Below, one piece after another: positions 29,937-39,214 of a stretch of DNA of 55,894 nucleotides (its first letter is position 1; every line of letters begins with the position of its first letter). This stretch comes from Oligoflexus sp. (GTDB lineage Bacteria > Bdellovibrionota_B > Oligoflexia > Oligoflexales > Oligoflexaceae), in assembly GCA_014378195.1 (NCBI GenBank), contig JACMOC010000075.1, positions 1 to 55,894 on the forward strand, in the 5' to 3' direction. The notes below the pieces were generated by a model. That model saw only the letters and a program-made list of their open reading frames with translations, was not told where the DNA came from and did not search any database. The translations under genes were made by a program, and so were the position numbers.

Positions 29937-30752
29937 CTATGGTTTGATCTGAATACCCGCCAGAGCATATTGGTGCTGTTTTTTGTCCGAAGTCAAGAGA
30001 CTGGCACCGACTGATCCATAGAGCGCAAACAGAGACGATAGATCCAGTCTTAACCCTGTATTGACGATAATGGTTTCTTCGCGTCTTTCGTCTTGAAACT
30101 GATTCAAAGCATCATTAATGACTATTTCGGTCATTGACGCGATAGAGTGTGTCAGAGGTACGCCGACAGCGGTGGCGAAGGCAACGCGATCGCGCTCGAC
30201 GCGATGGTTTCCAAATTTGTATCCGATATTGATGTTAAAAACGACAGGTCCTCTCTCAACTTTACCGATTTCTTCGGTGAACAGGATCGGAAGAGTGATT
30301 TCACTCCCTCTCTCACTTTTTACAGTTCGTGTTTCGATTTGAGGATAAAAAGCCGCCTGCATTTCGCGGCTTTCGTCTTGAAAAAACATATATTTGATGC
30401 CGAGCTTTGGATCGCCAACCAGGGAGTGTGCTGTCTCTGCTTTGTCAAGAAGCTCGGGGACTTCAAATTTGAGCTGAACGTTATCGCCGATCCCGTAGTT
30501 AAGGTCGAGCAAAGGCGCCTCGAAGTGTTTCTCTCCCTTAGTATAATCGCCGTCAAACGTAACGTTTATTTCGAACCGGTTACAACCGGGGGTACCTGGA
30601 TCATCGATGATGAGCGGCGGTGATTGCGGCGTGGCATCTGGCCCTTCTTCTTCCCTTTTGCACTTAAATTCAACGCCTCTAAAGACGTGTTTTTCTTCGG
30701 GTACGGCTGCATCTACGTCGTCAGCCGTATAATTACTTACAAAGGGAATCAT
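29937..30752 (-). CDS. Outer-membrane beta-barrel-like protein
   Basis: 271 residues. Alternating hydrophobic/polar beta strands and aromatic ends (FNINIGYKFGNHRVERDRV, LYGSVGASLLTSD, YALAGIQIKP) fit a barrel of the phenol-degradation/MetA-like or transporter type. No signal peptide is visible from ATG 30752 and the start has no Shine-Dalgarno. The true start may be elsewhere or the 5' end may be damaged: the frame is open upstream through LPEIGET to LNLAKF. It follows the COG4705-like gene by 31 bp on the same strand, a probable operon. Confidence 0.55.
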   Translation of the reverse strand: MIPFVSNYTADDVDAAVPEEKHVFRGVEFKCKREEEGPDATPQSPPLIIDDPGTPGCNRFEINVTFDGDYTKGEKHFEAPLLDLNYGIGDNVQLKFEVPELLDKAETAHSLVGDPKLGIKYMFFQDESREMQAAFYPQIETRTVKSERGSEITLPILFTEEIGKVERGPVVFNINIGYKFGNHRVERDRVAFATAVGVPLTHSIASMTEIVINDALNQFQDERREETIIVNTGLRLDLSSLFALYGSVGASLLTSDKKQHQYALAGIQIKP

Positions 30753-30783
30753 AGTTTCGCCGATCTCTGGAAGCAGTTGGAAT

Positions 30784-31569
30784 TTAGCTAAGTTGAGCGA
30801 CCGGTTCCGGAGATCGTCTGTACGCCACCATTATAGCGACTATCAGAATTCCCAGGAGCACCATCGATGAGTAGGCCGTTCCTAAGTCGAGGCCGCCTTT
30901 CTCGTGCGATTTGGTAAGGAGATCCCCAAACGTTGCTCCAAAGGGGCGAGTTAAAATGAAAGCGATCCAGAAGAGCAATATTCGCGGTGTTTTTGTTGTG
31001 AAGTACAGAAGGATCACAACCGCGAGGATTCCCGTTACGAGCATCCAGCCTCCAAGAAAACCGAGACCGGAATCGTCAGCTAAAAAGTCACCGGCTGCAG
31101 TTCCCAAGGTGTTAGAGAATAAGATAGTCATCCAATAAAAAATCTCGGCCTTACGGCTGTGGATATGACTGACCTCGACATTCCCTACAGTATATTTCCA
31201 GGCTGCAAGGAGACAGAGGAGTATTGTCACAAGTATGGCAGCTCCTTTTGTGTAACCGAGTTCAAGAGTCCTATCCATGTAATCAGACATTGTTGTGCCT
31301 GCAGTGCTTGTCGCTATGATGACGAACCAGTAGAGTAACGCATGATGTCTTTTCGCAAGAAGCTGGAGTCCGAGCAGCAGCAGAAACATTCCAAAGAAGA
31401 TGGCGGTGCTGACTCCGTACCCAACCTTCATGGTCATGGAAAGCCAATCCCCACCCGTCTCGCCCAGAGTCGTAGCAGTGATCTTCATGAACCAGAAAGC
31501 AGCGGTGATCTCCGGTAATTTATTAATGAAGTCTTTTTTTGTAAGATCTGTTGATTCCGACGACGTCAT
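30784..31569 (-). CDS. COG4705-type polytopic membrane protein
   Basis: 261 residues with about eight membrane helices. There are four internal repeats, each ending in a TxG-x(2-3)-(G/S)D-type motif: TTLGETGGDWLS, STAGTTMSDYMD, NTLGTAAGDFLAD and RPFGATFGDLLT. This is the pattern of the uncharacterised COG4705 membrane family. The regularly placed Asp/Thr residues within helices suggest a metal or ion site, which is inferred. AAAGGAG lies just upstream of the ATG. A barrel-like protein is encoded downstream. Confidence 0.8.
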   Translation of the reverse strand: MTSSESTDLTKKDFINKLPEITAAFWFMKITATTLGETGGDWLSMTMKVGYGVSTAIFFGMFLLLLGLQLLAKRHHALLYWFVIIATSTAGTTMSDYMDRTLELGYTKGAAILVTILLCLLAAWKYTVGNVEVSHIHSRKAEIFYWMTILFSNTLGTAAGDFLADDSGLGFLGGWMLVTGILAVVILLYFTTKTPRILLFWIAFILTRPFGATFGDLLTKSHEKGGLDLGTAYSSMVLLGILIVAIMVAYRRSPEPVAQLS

Positions 31570-31810
31570 CTAAATCTCCTTTTGAACATTCAATAATCTT
31601 TCGATAGGCCTTCTTAGGAATAAGCGGACCGTATAATTTAAACATTAACCACTCATGACGACTTGAGGAAAATTGAATGACACAAATCCTACAATCGACT
31701 AAGTGACGGATGTGGGTGTCGTGTCGACATCTGAGCAAAACTCGGTGTATCCTCGCTCAGTCTTGCTATGTGTTTGAGCAGGTCCATAAAAGGCGGAGCG
31801 AGGTTGAGAC

Positions 31811-33277
31811 ATGCAAAACAGCGAAGACTGGATCACTCAAGCATTGAGGCCGCTCGATTTATCCGAGCAAATGCGCTTTAAAATGGCGATTGAAGCGGCT
31901 CCCCTGAGTGTGTTTCATAATAAATCTGGACAGTATGCCTCGATCCCGGCTTCGACCCGGCCTGTGATTGTTGCGGCCTCCTTGTGGAACAGGATCGCGA
32001 GCGATGCAGAGTTGATCCTGTCAGCCATGGAAAAAGTGATGGTATGGTTGTGCCGTGATGAACAAAAATTGATTTTTGAATCCCTATTTGGACAACTTTC
32101 CCCCTTGGAGAGATTGAGTGCGCGATCCGCTCCTAATCGAATTCTGGGGCTTGTGACGGCTCGTCTCGATCTCTTTTTTGATGGCGATGAGTTGTCTGTC
32201 ATTGAAGTCAATACGACTATTCCTGCGATGCAGGCTTATAGTGATATGATCAGAAGTGCCTTGTTTAATGCGTGGAACGTTCCCAAAACAGTCAGTCGCC
32301 AATCCAATACGAAGGATCTTCTTACGGCACTGCTTTGGCATTATCAGAGGGCAGGAGGGAAAAAAGCGAATCCTCACATTGCTATCATTGCAAGAGCAGG
32401 CGATTCTCAGCTTGCGGAGCTTAAATGGCTCCAACGCGAATGGCAAGACAGCGGGTTTGCTGTTCTTTTACTTAGGCCTGAAGACTTGACTATCAAAAAT
32501 CAGTCGTTGTGGAATGAGTCAACGCCTATCGATCTCGTTTATCGTCATATTTTTGCCCACCGTCTTTCGCCTCATTCTCCCTTTGCGGCAGCCTGTCTGA
32601 ATTCAGAGCTTTATAAAGTTTTTAATCCTATAAGCGCCCACCTTGAGGCGAAAGGGCTCTTGGCCCAAGTGTCCCGAATCGCTGCCGATGATACGCTCAG
32701 TTTAGGCGCCCGACTCAATGAAGCAGAACGAAACGCAGTCAATAGCCGTGTTGTGTGGTCGAGGCCTATGGCAAAAGGCCTAGCTCATTCGCCTGAACTT
32801 GAAGCACTAGACGATTTGATCGACTGGGTTAAAAACAACAAAGTCCATTTGGTCATTAAAAGCAGCTTTGGATATGGAGGGAAGGGCGTCTATATCGGCA
32901 GCAATTTTGAGGATGAAGCAACACAGTTGCGTGTGCAGACGCTACTTAGCGCCAAGGTCCGTGTTACGTGGTCTGATTTCGTAGATTTTTGTGAACGACA
33001 AGGCGAGGGTCAGTGGGTAGTCCAGAAGAAAATTCACGGGCGAAAGATCAAACACGAATATAGGGCCAAAGGCGAAATGGTCGAAGAATTGGCCTTAACC
33101 GATTGTTCGATTTTCACGAGTTTCGGCGCAAAACACCTAACTTTCGGCGGCGCGTGTCGGTTTTCCACCGAGAGCATAGTCAATATTGGTCAGGGTGGAG
33201 GCTTGGCCCCGCTCCTTTTAGATAACGAACTCGAAAGCTTGGTGCGTTACCGAAAACGGGACAAAGGCCTTTCCTAA
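31811..33277 (+). CDS. ATP-grasp-like protein of unknown substrate
   Basis: 488 residues with a GGAG/GAGG ribosome-binding region upstream. The likely glycine-rich ATP loop is VIKSSFGYGGKGVYIG (about 352-367). DLFFDGDELSVIEVNTTIPAMQ earlier in the chain resembles the peptide/amine ligase family segment seen in glutathionylspermidine-synthase-like and circularly permuted ATP-grasp proteins. The C-terminal GQGGGLAPLLL is typical of ATP-grasp ends. Such enzymes join a carboxylate to an amine via acyl phosphate; the substrates here are unknown. It ends convergently, 13 bp from kimA. Confidence 0.6.
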   Translation: MQNSEDWITQALRPLDLSEQMRFKMAIEAAPLSVFHNKSGQYASIPASTRPVIVAASLWNRIASDAELILSAMEKVMVWLCRDEQKLIFESLFGQLSPLERLSARSAPNRILGLVTARLDLFFDGDELSVIEVNTTIPAMQAYSDMIRSALFNAWNVPKTVSRQSNTKDLLTALLWHYQRAGGKKANPHIAIIARAGDSQLAELKWLQREWQDSGFAVLLLRPEDLTIKNQSLWNESTPIDLVYRHIFAHRLSPHSPFAAACLNSELYKVFNPISAHLEAKGLLAQVSRIAADDTLSLGARLNEAERNAVNSRVVWSRPMAKGLAHSPELEALDDLIDWVKNNKVHLVIKSSFGYGGKGVYIGSNFEDEATQLRVQTLLSAKVRVTWSDFVDFCERQGEGQWVVQKKIHGRKIKHEYRAKGEMVEELALTDCSIFTSFGAKHLTFGGACRFSTESIVNIGQGGGLAPLLLDNELESLVRYRKRDKGLS

Positions 33278-33290
33278 GGTCACAGAGGAA

Positions 33291-35138
33291 TCAAAGATGA
33301 TGGCGAACGGTGGTGACTACGATGCCGCGTTTGCCTCGGAGCGCTGCAAACAGGACGATCGCAGTCTGATTGTGCAAAAAGTTATGGTACCAACGTCGGG
33401 CCACAAACTCAGGGATGATAACCGTTATAACTTCGTCCCTATTGTCTGCCTCAACCCGATCGATATAGTCTATGATGGGTTTGATCACGGAGCGGAACGG
33501 CGAGCTCAAAATGATAAGTGGAACGTCTGGGATCGCGGCGGTCCATTCTTTCTTGAGCGCTTCGGTGAAGTCAGGGTTGAGCTCTACGTAACAGGCGCGT
33601 GGATCTTGCGATATCGAGGCAGCATAACGAACAGCATCCAAGACGCCTGGATGTATCCCTGAGACCGGGACGATAGCGGTATGACGAACCGCCGAGACGG
33701 GGCGATGGTCCCTTTTTGCGGCGATTGCTAATTGCTCGGATGTTAAGATGTAGTGCGAATGGATCTGTTTGAAAACTATGACGATGACCGGAATGAGCAA
33801 CACAACGACCCAGGCACCGGCCAAGAATTTCGTGGATGCAATGACGATGAGCACAAGCAGAGTCGTAGACGCCCCGATCGCATTGAAGACTATCGATTTT
33901 TTCCAGCCTGGGTGCTGGGTCTTCATATGGTGCTTAACCATTCCAATCTGAGATAAAGTAAACGACAGAAATACGCCCACCGCATAAAGCGGGAGGAGGT
34001 GGTGAGTATCGCCGTTGAATATCACCAAAAGGAATATGGCCGACAGGCTCAAACCCAGGATCCCATTTGAGAAAACAAGCCTATCGCCGAGGCTCCCGAG
34101 CTGTCTCGGCAGAAACTTATCCTTGGCTAAAAGCGATGCAAGGCGGGGGAAGTCAGCATAACTCGTGTTAGCAGCCAACATCAGTATCAAAGCCGTCGCG
34201 ATCTGGATAACAAAATAGAACGCCGTTTTACCGAAAATGGCGGCTGATAGGAGTGAGACGGCCGTCTCCCCTTCTTTCGGGATGATGCCGTAGGCATGCG
34301 CTAGCATAGTTATGCCGAGGAACAAACCTCCCAGTATCGTGCTCATCCATAACATGGTTGCCTTAGCGTTTTTCTGCGTGGGCGCTTGAAAAATAGGAAT
34401 ACCATTCGAGATCGCTTCTATGCCCGTGAGCGCGGAGCAACCCGATGAGAAGGCACGCAGCAAAAGGAAAATCGGAATTGTTGGATACGTTTCGTGTACG
34501 AGGGGAGCCACCGCATGAAATTGCCCTGTGAAAATCTGGTAGGATCCGGTTCCAATGAGAACAAGGAACGAACCGATGAAGATATAGGTCGGCACAGCAA
34601 ATATACTTGCGGATTCTCTTACTCCCCGCAAATTCAGAACGGTAATCAGTCCAATGATTAAGACACCGAGAGCCGCTTTGTAGGGGAACAGTAGGGGAAA
34701 AGCCGCGGCCACGTTTTCAACGCCGGCTGCGGTTGATACAGCGACTGTGAGAACGTAATCGATTAAGAGCGCGCCACCGGCCACCAATCCCGCATGTGTA
34801 CCTAGATTTTCTTTGGCAACGGTATAGGCACCGCCGCCCCCCGGGTAAGCATCGATTGTTTGGCGATAGGAGATCGTGATTATGATGAGCAGGCAGGCAA
34901 TCGCGATCGCTATGGGAAGTGACCATGCGACCGCGGCCGTTGCAAATAAAGAGAGCGGGATCAGGACCTCTTCGGTCGCATATGCGACTGAAGAAAGGGC
35001 GTCGGATGATAGGACTGCCAGCGCCTTCCATTTTGGTATTCGTTCGTGCTGCATTTGTTCGGACGAAAGGGGATGGCCAACTAAGAAAACTTTCAATCGG
35101 CCGATTGTAGAAATAGGCGCAGACTCGCTTTGCCCCAC
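33291..35138 (-). CDS. kimA: KimA-type high-affinity potassium importer
   Basis: 615 residues from GTG 35138, which has GGAGGGACC seven or so bases upstream. A longer frame (to 35171) begins inside the riboswitch and is rejected. It is an APC-superfamily protein closely matching Bacillus KimA (YdaO): KALAVLSSDALSSVAYATEE, SYRQTIDAYPGGGGAY, KENLGTHAGL, LRAFSSGCSALTGIEAISNG, FSNGILGLSL, LPLYAVGVFLSFTLSQ. The C-terminal cytoplasmic domain ends HNQTAIVLF with VVTTVRHHL. KimA is a K+/H+ symporter; twelve membrane helices are expected and visible. Expression is probably under the c-di-AMP riboswitch immediately upstream. Confidence 0.92.
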   Translation of the reverse strand: MGQSESAPISTIGRLKVFLVGHPLSSEQMQHERIPKWKALAVLSSDALSSVAYATEEVLIPLSLFATAAVAWSLPIAIAIACLLIIITISYRQTIDAYPGGGGAYTVAKENLGTHAGLVAGGALLIDYVLTVAVSTAAGVENVAAAFPLLFPYKAALGVLIIGLITVLNLRGVRESASIFAVPTYIFIGSFLVLIGTGSYQIFTGQFHAVAPLVHETYPTIPIFLLLRAFSSGCSALTGIEAISNGIPIFQAPTQKNAKATMLWMSTILGGLFLGITMLAHAYGIIPKEGETAVSLLSAAIFGKTAFYFVIQIATALILMLAANTSYADFPRLASLLAKDKFLPRQLGSLGDRLVFSNGILGLSLSAIFLLVIFNGDTHHLLPLYAVGVFLSFTLSQIGMVKHHMKTQHPGWKKSIVFNAIGASTTLLVLIVIASTKFLAGAWVVVLLIPVIVIVFKQIHSHYILTSEQLAIAAKRDHRPVSAVRHTAIVPVSGIHPGVLDAVRYAASISQDPRACYVELNPDFTEALKKEWTAAIPDVPLIILSSPFRSVIKPIIDYIDRVEADNRDEVITVIIPEFVARRWYHNFLHNQTAIVLFAALRGKRGIVVTTVRHHL

Positions 35139-35140
35139 GT

Positions 35141-35170
35141 GAGGTCCCTCCAGTGTTCGGATAAGGACCA
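35141..35170 (-). promoter_or_regulatory. Shine-Dalgarno-covering helix (riboswitch expression platform)
   Basis: On the minus strand GGTCCTT (35169-35163) can pair with AGGGACC (35149-35143), which is part of the kimA ribosome-binding site GGAGGGACC. The segment just before GGTCC (GGATCACATTGTGT) belongs to or abuts the aptamer 3' end, so ligand-stabilised folding can alter ribosome access. This is a hand fold. Confidence 0.6.
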
Positions 35171-35174
35171 CACA

Positions 35175-35303
35175 ATGTGATCCCCTTCGATGCCTACGAG
35201 GTTAGCTGCCGGGCTCGAGCCGAAGAGTGCTCTACACATAACGTGATTCGCCCCAAAAATGGGTCCCCCGCCTTTACCAAAAGGTAAAATTAAGCGATCT
35301 CCA
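35175..35303 (-). ncRNA. ydaO/yuaA-class cyclic di-AMP riboswitch
   Basis: The minus strand carries the class signatures in order: GATCGCTTAAT, a short hairpin (TACCTTTTGGTA), CGGGGGACCCA, TTGGGGCGAATC, GTAGAGC, CGAGCCCGGCAGCTAACC, TCGTAGGCATCGAAGGGGATC. The GATC ends pair as part of P1. The element lies 37 bases before the kimA start, its commonest partner in Bacillus. Ligand binding classically turns K+ importer expression off when c-di-AMP is high. The match is by recognition of conserved blocks, not a covariance search. Confidence 0.93.
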
Positions 35304-35613
35304 AGATAGGCTTGAATGGGGTGGAAGTCGAGGTCTCAAATGGTTTGGAAAAGCGTTTCCTATTAATCGTATATATATGTCAGTTTGTCTTGATTTTTGC
35401 TTTCAATTTTTAGCCGTCTGTGCTTTTTGTGCAAAGGTAAGCCTCTGAAAGTACGGCATTATTAATTGTTCGGATTATTGATGCTTTCTACGGTATGATT
35501 GCACCCATATCGCGCCTCAAGCTCGTCGGCTTTAACACCGTTAAAAATATTAAATTTTCTGCCCCTCGTCATAGACCAAGATTAGTCTTCTTTATGCAAG
35601 GACATTATCAACT
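35304..35613. other. Divergent promoter region of kimA and the RsbRD-type kinase
   Basis: AT-rich, with TATATATA and ACGATTAATAGG near 35375-35395 that could supply a promoter for the riboswitch transcript on the minus strand. No gene was seen. There is no clear ribosome-binding site just upstream of 35614. Confidence 0.5.
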
Positions 35614-36726
35614 ATGAAACTGACCCAGTTCATACATGAGAATCATAAGATTATAATTGACGATTGGGTGGCTTTTGCTCGGACACTCCATCCATGGTCC
35701 GAAGGCATGAACAAAAAAAGCCTGAGCGATCATGCTGACGAACTCTTAACTGCTATTGTCACCGATATGAAATCGCCGCAAACCTTGAAAGAACAATCGG
35801 AAAAATCCAAAGGTAATGTGATTGATGGGGCCCTTGCCATCATCGGTCAAAAGCATGCTTCGGATCGTCTTCAAACAGGCATCAGCCTCGATCAGCTGGT
35901 TTCGGAATTTCGCGCTTTGCGGGCGAGTGTTTTGCGTTTGTGGGAGAAAGCCCAAGGTGACGATCAGGGAGAAATTACACGTTTTAATGAGGCTATCGAC
36001 GAAACGCTTGCCAAATCAACGACGCGTTATGCCGAGACTGTGAATACGACCCGCGAGCAATTCCTCGGGATCTTGGGCCATGACTTGAGAAATCCAATTG
36101 GAGCCATTATCATGGGCGCGACTCTGATGGCTGATTCGAGTGATCACGAGAATGTCGAAGTCGCGGCGAGCATACGCAGTAGTGCGGAACGCATGAGCCG
36201 GATGGTCAATGATTTGTTGGACCTGACGCGCACACGGCTCGGTGCGGGCATTCCAGTAACACTTAATGACATGGAATTGAATGCCGTATGCCGTCAGTCG
36301 ATTTCCGAACTTCGCGCGACGCACCCTGAGACCGAGTTTTGTTTTGATACGCACGAGGACATTTATGGCCGTTGGGACACTGATCGACTTTCGCAGGTCG
36401 TTTCAAATCTCGTCGCTAACGCAATCCAATATGGATCACTCGGGGATCCCATTACGATCCAAACATCGACGAACGATGGACACGCTATTCTAAAAGTTCA
36501 TAATGAAGGCGAACCCATCCCCGAACACATTTTACACACGATTTTTGCGCCGATGACCCGACATCAGTCAGCAGGTCAGAAAGTCGATACTAATGTCACA
36601 GGATTAGGATTGGGGCTTTATATCGCAAGTGAAATTGTTACGGCACACTGCGGCCGCATCTACGTGAAGTCGAACGAAGCCATCGGGACAACCTTTACGG
36701 TTACCCTCCCTCTTCTTCCTGCCTGA
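35614..36726 (+). CDS. Soluble sensor histidine kinase with an RsbRD-like N-terminus
   Basis: 370 residues, no membrane helix. Residues about 10-140 form an all-helical domain resembling the RsbRD N-terminal sensor (WxxxARTLHPW..., LVSEFRALRASVLRLW). HisKA follows with phospho-acceptor His in FLGILGHDLRNPIG (about 155), then HATPase with NLVANAIQYG, and G box TGLGLGLYIASEIV (about 333). It is a complete transmitter with no receiver. No partner regulator is adjacent. It is divergent from kimA and may respond to cytoplasmic cues. Confidence 0.88.
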   Translation: MKLTQFIHENHKIIIDDWVAFARTLHPWSEGMNKKSLSDHADELLTAIVTDMKSPQTLKEQSEKSKGNVIDGALAIIGQKHASDRLQTGISLDQLVSEFRALRASVLRLWEKAQGDDQGEITRFNEAIDETLAKSTTRYAETVNTTREQFLGILGHDLRNPIGAIIMGATLMADSSDHENVEVAASIRSSAERMSRMVNDLLDLTRTRLGAGIPVTLNDMELNAVCRQSISELRATHPETEFCFDTHEDIYGRWDTDRLSQVVSNLVANAIQYGSLGDPITIQTSTNDGHAILKVHNEGEPIPEHILHTIFAPMTRHQSAGQKVDTNVTGLGLGLYIASEIVTAHCGRIYVKSNEAIGTTFTVTLPLLPA

Positions 36727-36796
36727 ATTTTCATTCTTTAACTTATTGATTTGCTTTAATATCCTATAGGTAATTCAATCGATTAAGGAGCCTCGC

Positions 36797-37228
36797 ATGA
36801 TAACTCTAGAAAAAGTACTGTATACCGCAAAAGCACACACTACGGGCGGGCGCGAAGGTCAGGCTACGAGTGACGACGGTCGATTGAAAGTCACTCTTTC
36901 AACGCCCAAGGGGCTGGGCGGCAATGATGGGCCGGGAACAAATCCAGAGCAGCTTTTTGCAGCCGGGTATGCAGCCTGTTTCATCGGAGCATTGAAGCAC
37001 ACGTCGATGGCACAGAAAATAAAGCTTCCAGACGGACTTGCCGTGGATTGCTCTGTGCAGATAGGTCCTGCCGGACAGGCCTTTGGTATCTCAGCATCAT
37101 TACTTGTCCATCTTCCTGGAATGGAAGAGTCGGCCGCAACGTCCCTGGTGGCGAAGGCGCACGAAGTCTGCCCTTATTCAAACGCCACACGCGGTAACAT
37201 CAACGTCGATGTCAAAGTCTTGGTCTGA
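36797..37228 (+). CDS. ohr: Organic hydroperoxide resistance protein Ohr
   Basis: 143 residues, OsmC/Ohr family. Thiol-dependent peroxidase acting on organic hydroperoxides. The peroxidatic Cys61 in [14 protein letters not shown] and the resolving Cys125 in [11 protein letters not shown] are present, with the active-site Arg19 and Glu51 ([10 protein letters not shown]). TAAGGAG lies 6 bases before the ATG. It is intact, whereas the ohr-like sequence at 9211-9625 is dead. A hairpin follows the stop. Confidence 0.94.
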   Translation: MITLEKVLYTAKAHTTGGREGQATSDDGRLKVTLSTPKGLGGNDGPGTNPEQLFAAGYAACFIGALKHTSMAQKIKLPDGLAVDCSVQIGPAGQAFGISASLLVHLPGMEESAATSLVAKAHEVCPYSNATRGNINVDVKVLV

Positions 37229-37242
37229 CGCATCCCATTTGT

Positions 37243-37284
37243 AACCCGAAGTTATGACCTGCACATTGGTCCTAGCTTCGGGTT
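37243..37284 (+). terminator. Probable terminator hairpin after ohr
   Basis: AACCCGAAG (37243-37251) and CTTCGGGTT (37276-37284) form a 9-bp stem around a 24-nt loop. The T-run is weak, so termination efficiency is uncertain. Confidence 0.5.
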
Positions 37285-37443
37285 GCGCTGTTCTTGAGTA
37301 AAATCATTCAAGCATTCTTATATATCGGGAGGCTTTGGTTAGTAGCCTTGCAATTTCGACTCAACCCCACTAGAAAAGCCGATTCACACAGGCAAACGGC
37401 AAAGTGTGATGATAAAAGCGTCACGGGTTTCACTGGAGTTTTC

Positions 37444-39072
37444 ATGGGTTTTTGTTCGGCGTTGCGATCGTCTTCGTTTGTATTGCTAGTTTTGTTTGCT
37501 GTCTTCACATGTTTGCCTGCGTTTGCAGATTCGGCCAGGGATCCCGATGAAGACCATATCCAACGAGCGCAGGAGATTTACGATGATCTTGCCGCTGACC
37601 TTCGTGTTGAATTTCCGAAAGAGGAGGGCAAAGTTTGGTCACAGACTAAAATCACTTTACGCCCCGATTGGATCGTGCAAGGTCCTACTCGCCTTTGGGG
37701 GCTGAAACCCGAGCAGATTCCCCACGAGATGAATTGCGACGACGATGACTATCGTTGTGACCCCGTTTGGAAACGCCAGATCTGTGAAACTGACAGTGAC
37801 TGTCTCACGCCCACCACTCAATGTACGCCGCTGCAGGCCTCACGTTCAAGTATGCGGCAGCGCGTCAAAAAAATGTGCCTCGGTAATACGGATGGATTGA
37901 TCGATCGATTTTATAACATCGTCGTGTCAGCTGACCACGAACTCGATATCGCGTCCCTTTTCATTCCGTCGGGTCGTTTCTATACTGCTATGATCAATGG
38001 CTTGGCTCTTGCGAGCGAGAAGGAATCCGTTCCAGCCGTACGAATCCTCTATGCAGGTTTCCCCCTTTTTGCACCGGTCATTGGGCAAGGCCCGGGCGGT
38101 ACGCTTCACAAGATCGTTCATGACATCCGTGAAATTGCTCCCGACACTTACGAAAGACTTCGCATTAATGTTGGTCAGGATTACTCGCCCGTCCTTACCT
38201 ACAATCATACAAAAATTGTGCTCGCAGACGGCAAACGCGCAATGGAAGGTGGTCACAACCTTCTCGACGCTCATTATCTCTCGACCGAAACGATCTTTGA
38301 CCTCAGTATGGAATTCCGGGGACCGGGCGTTGCAAAGGCTCGTGATTTTCTCAATGTTCTATGGGATGACATAGGTGATCGTTACCATTCATTCCCCAAA
38401 GATGCACCTCGGATCCCTAATTTTAGCCTTCAAAGTTCGAATAGTGGCGATACAAATACGATCACCGTGGGCCGAATGGGTAACATTGGACCCAATGTGT
38501 CTGACAAAGCCCTAGCTCACCTTATCGACGAATCTCAGTCGTCCCTGTCGATCATCCAGTCCGATATCTATCGGCATGGGATTGGCGAATGGGACCGCTT
38601 TCAATCGTTTGCCTTTCCCCATATCATTCGGGCTGCGGCCCGTGGCGTGAAAGTGCGCTTAGTGTTGTCAAACGACAGAGCTAAAATCGGCTTTGCCACT
38701 ATTAATGGCGATAGAGAATACAAACGGCTCATCGATGGATTGGCTGAAAAGCTGCAGGAAAATGATCATCGACTCGACAAGTACACTGCCCGCGCAACGG
38801 CGTGTCAACGTATCGAAGTCGCACCTTTCCGCTTTTCTCGTTATATCGATGTCTGGCCTTCGAAACATATCCTTCAACCCGGTCTCCATACGAAGTTCCT
38901 TATGGTTGATGACGCAGCGTTCTACGTCGGCTCACACAATTTATATCCGGCTCAACTCGTTGAGTTTGGCAATATCGTTACGGACGCAAAAGCTGCTTCC
39001 GAGATAAAGGATCAGTACTGGTCTAAGGTGTGGGCGGAAAGCTCGACCGTGCGTATGACTTGTCCGAAGTGA
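37444..39072 (+). CDS. Exported phospholipase D-like protein
   Basis: 542 residues from ATG 37444 (GGAG upstream, then a signal peptide ending LPAFA). The frame extends 50 codons further up to 37294, but without a ribosome-binding site. Two HxKx4D (HKD) motifs mark the PLD superfamily: NHTKIVLADGKRAMEGGHN (about 254) and LHTKFLMVDDAAFYVGSHN (about 481). Both are complete. It also has an N-terminal Cys-rich loop (CDDDDYRCDP, CETDSDC). It may hydrolyse phospholipids or other phosphodiesters outside the cytoplasm; the target is unknown. Confidence 0.85.
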   Translation: MGFCSALRSSSFVLLVLFAVFTCLPAFADSARDPDEDHIQRAQEIYDDLAADLRVEFPKEEGKVWSQTKITLRPDWIVQGPTRLWGLKPEQIPHEMNCDDDDYRCDPVWKRQICETDSDCLTPTTQCTPLQASRSSMRQRVKKMCLGNTDGLIDRFYNIVVSADHELDIASLFIPSGRFYTAMINGLALASEKESVPAVRILYAGFPLFAPVIGQGPGGTLHKIVHDIREIAPDTYERLRINVGQDYSPVLTYNHTKIVLADGKRAMEGGHNLLDAHYLSTETIFDLSMEFRGPGVAKARDFLNVLWDDIGDRYHSFPKDAPRIPNFSLQSSNSGDTNTITVGRMGNIGPNVSDKALAHLIDESQSSLSIIQSDIYRHGIGEWDRFQSFAFPHIIRAAARGVKVRLVLSNDRAKIGFATINGDREYKRLIDGLAEKLQENDHRLDKYTARATACQRIEVAPFRFSRYIDVWPSKHILQPGLHTKFLMVDDAAFYVGSHNLYPAQLVEFGNIVTDAKAASEIKDQYWSKVWAESSTVRMTCPK

Positions 39073-39214
39073 AGAAATAGAGCATCGCTTCAAATGAATA
39101 TAACATGACTTTTTGTAAAAAAAGGTGCCAGATACACATACTATTTCCGTAGCGGTTTCGTTCTTTAGTGTCTAGGATATATTCTTTATTTCTCTGACCT
39201 CGAAGGATACAGCC

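Noticed and set aside
35139..35171. Longer kimA start at 35171
   Set aside because: It would place coding inside the riboswitch 3' end and ignores the GGAGGG ribosome-binding site ahead of GTG 35138.
39100..39130. CTTTTT-GT-AAAAAAAG hairpin after the PLD-like gene as a terminator
   Set aside because: The stem has only A/T pairs inside and would be unstable.
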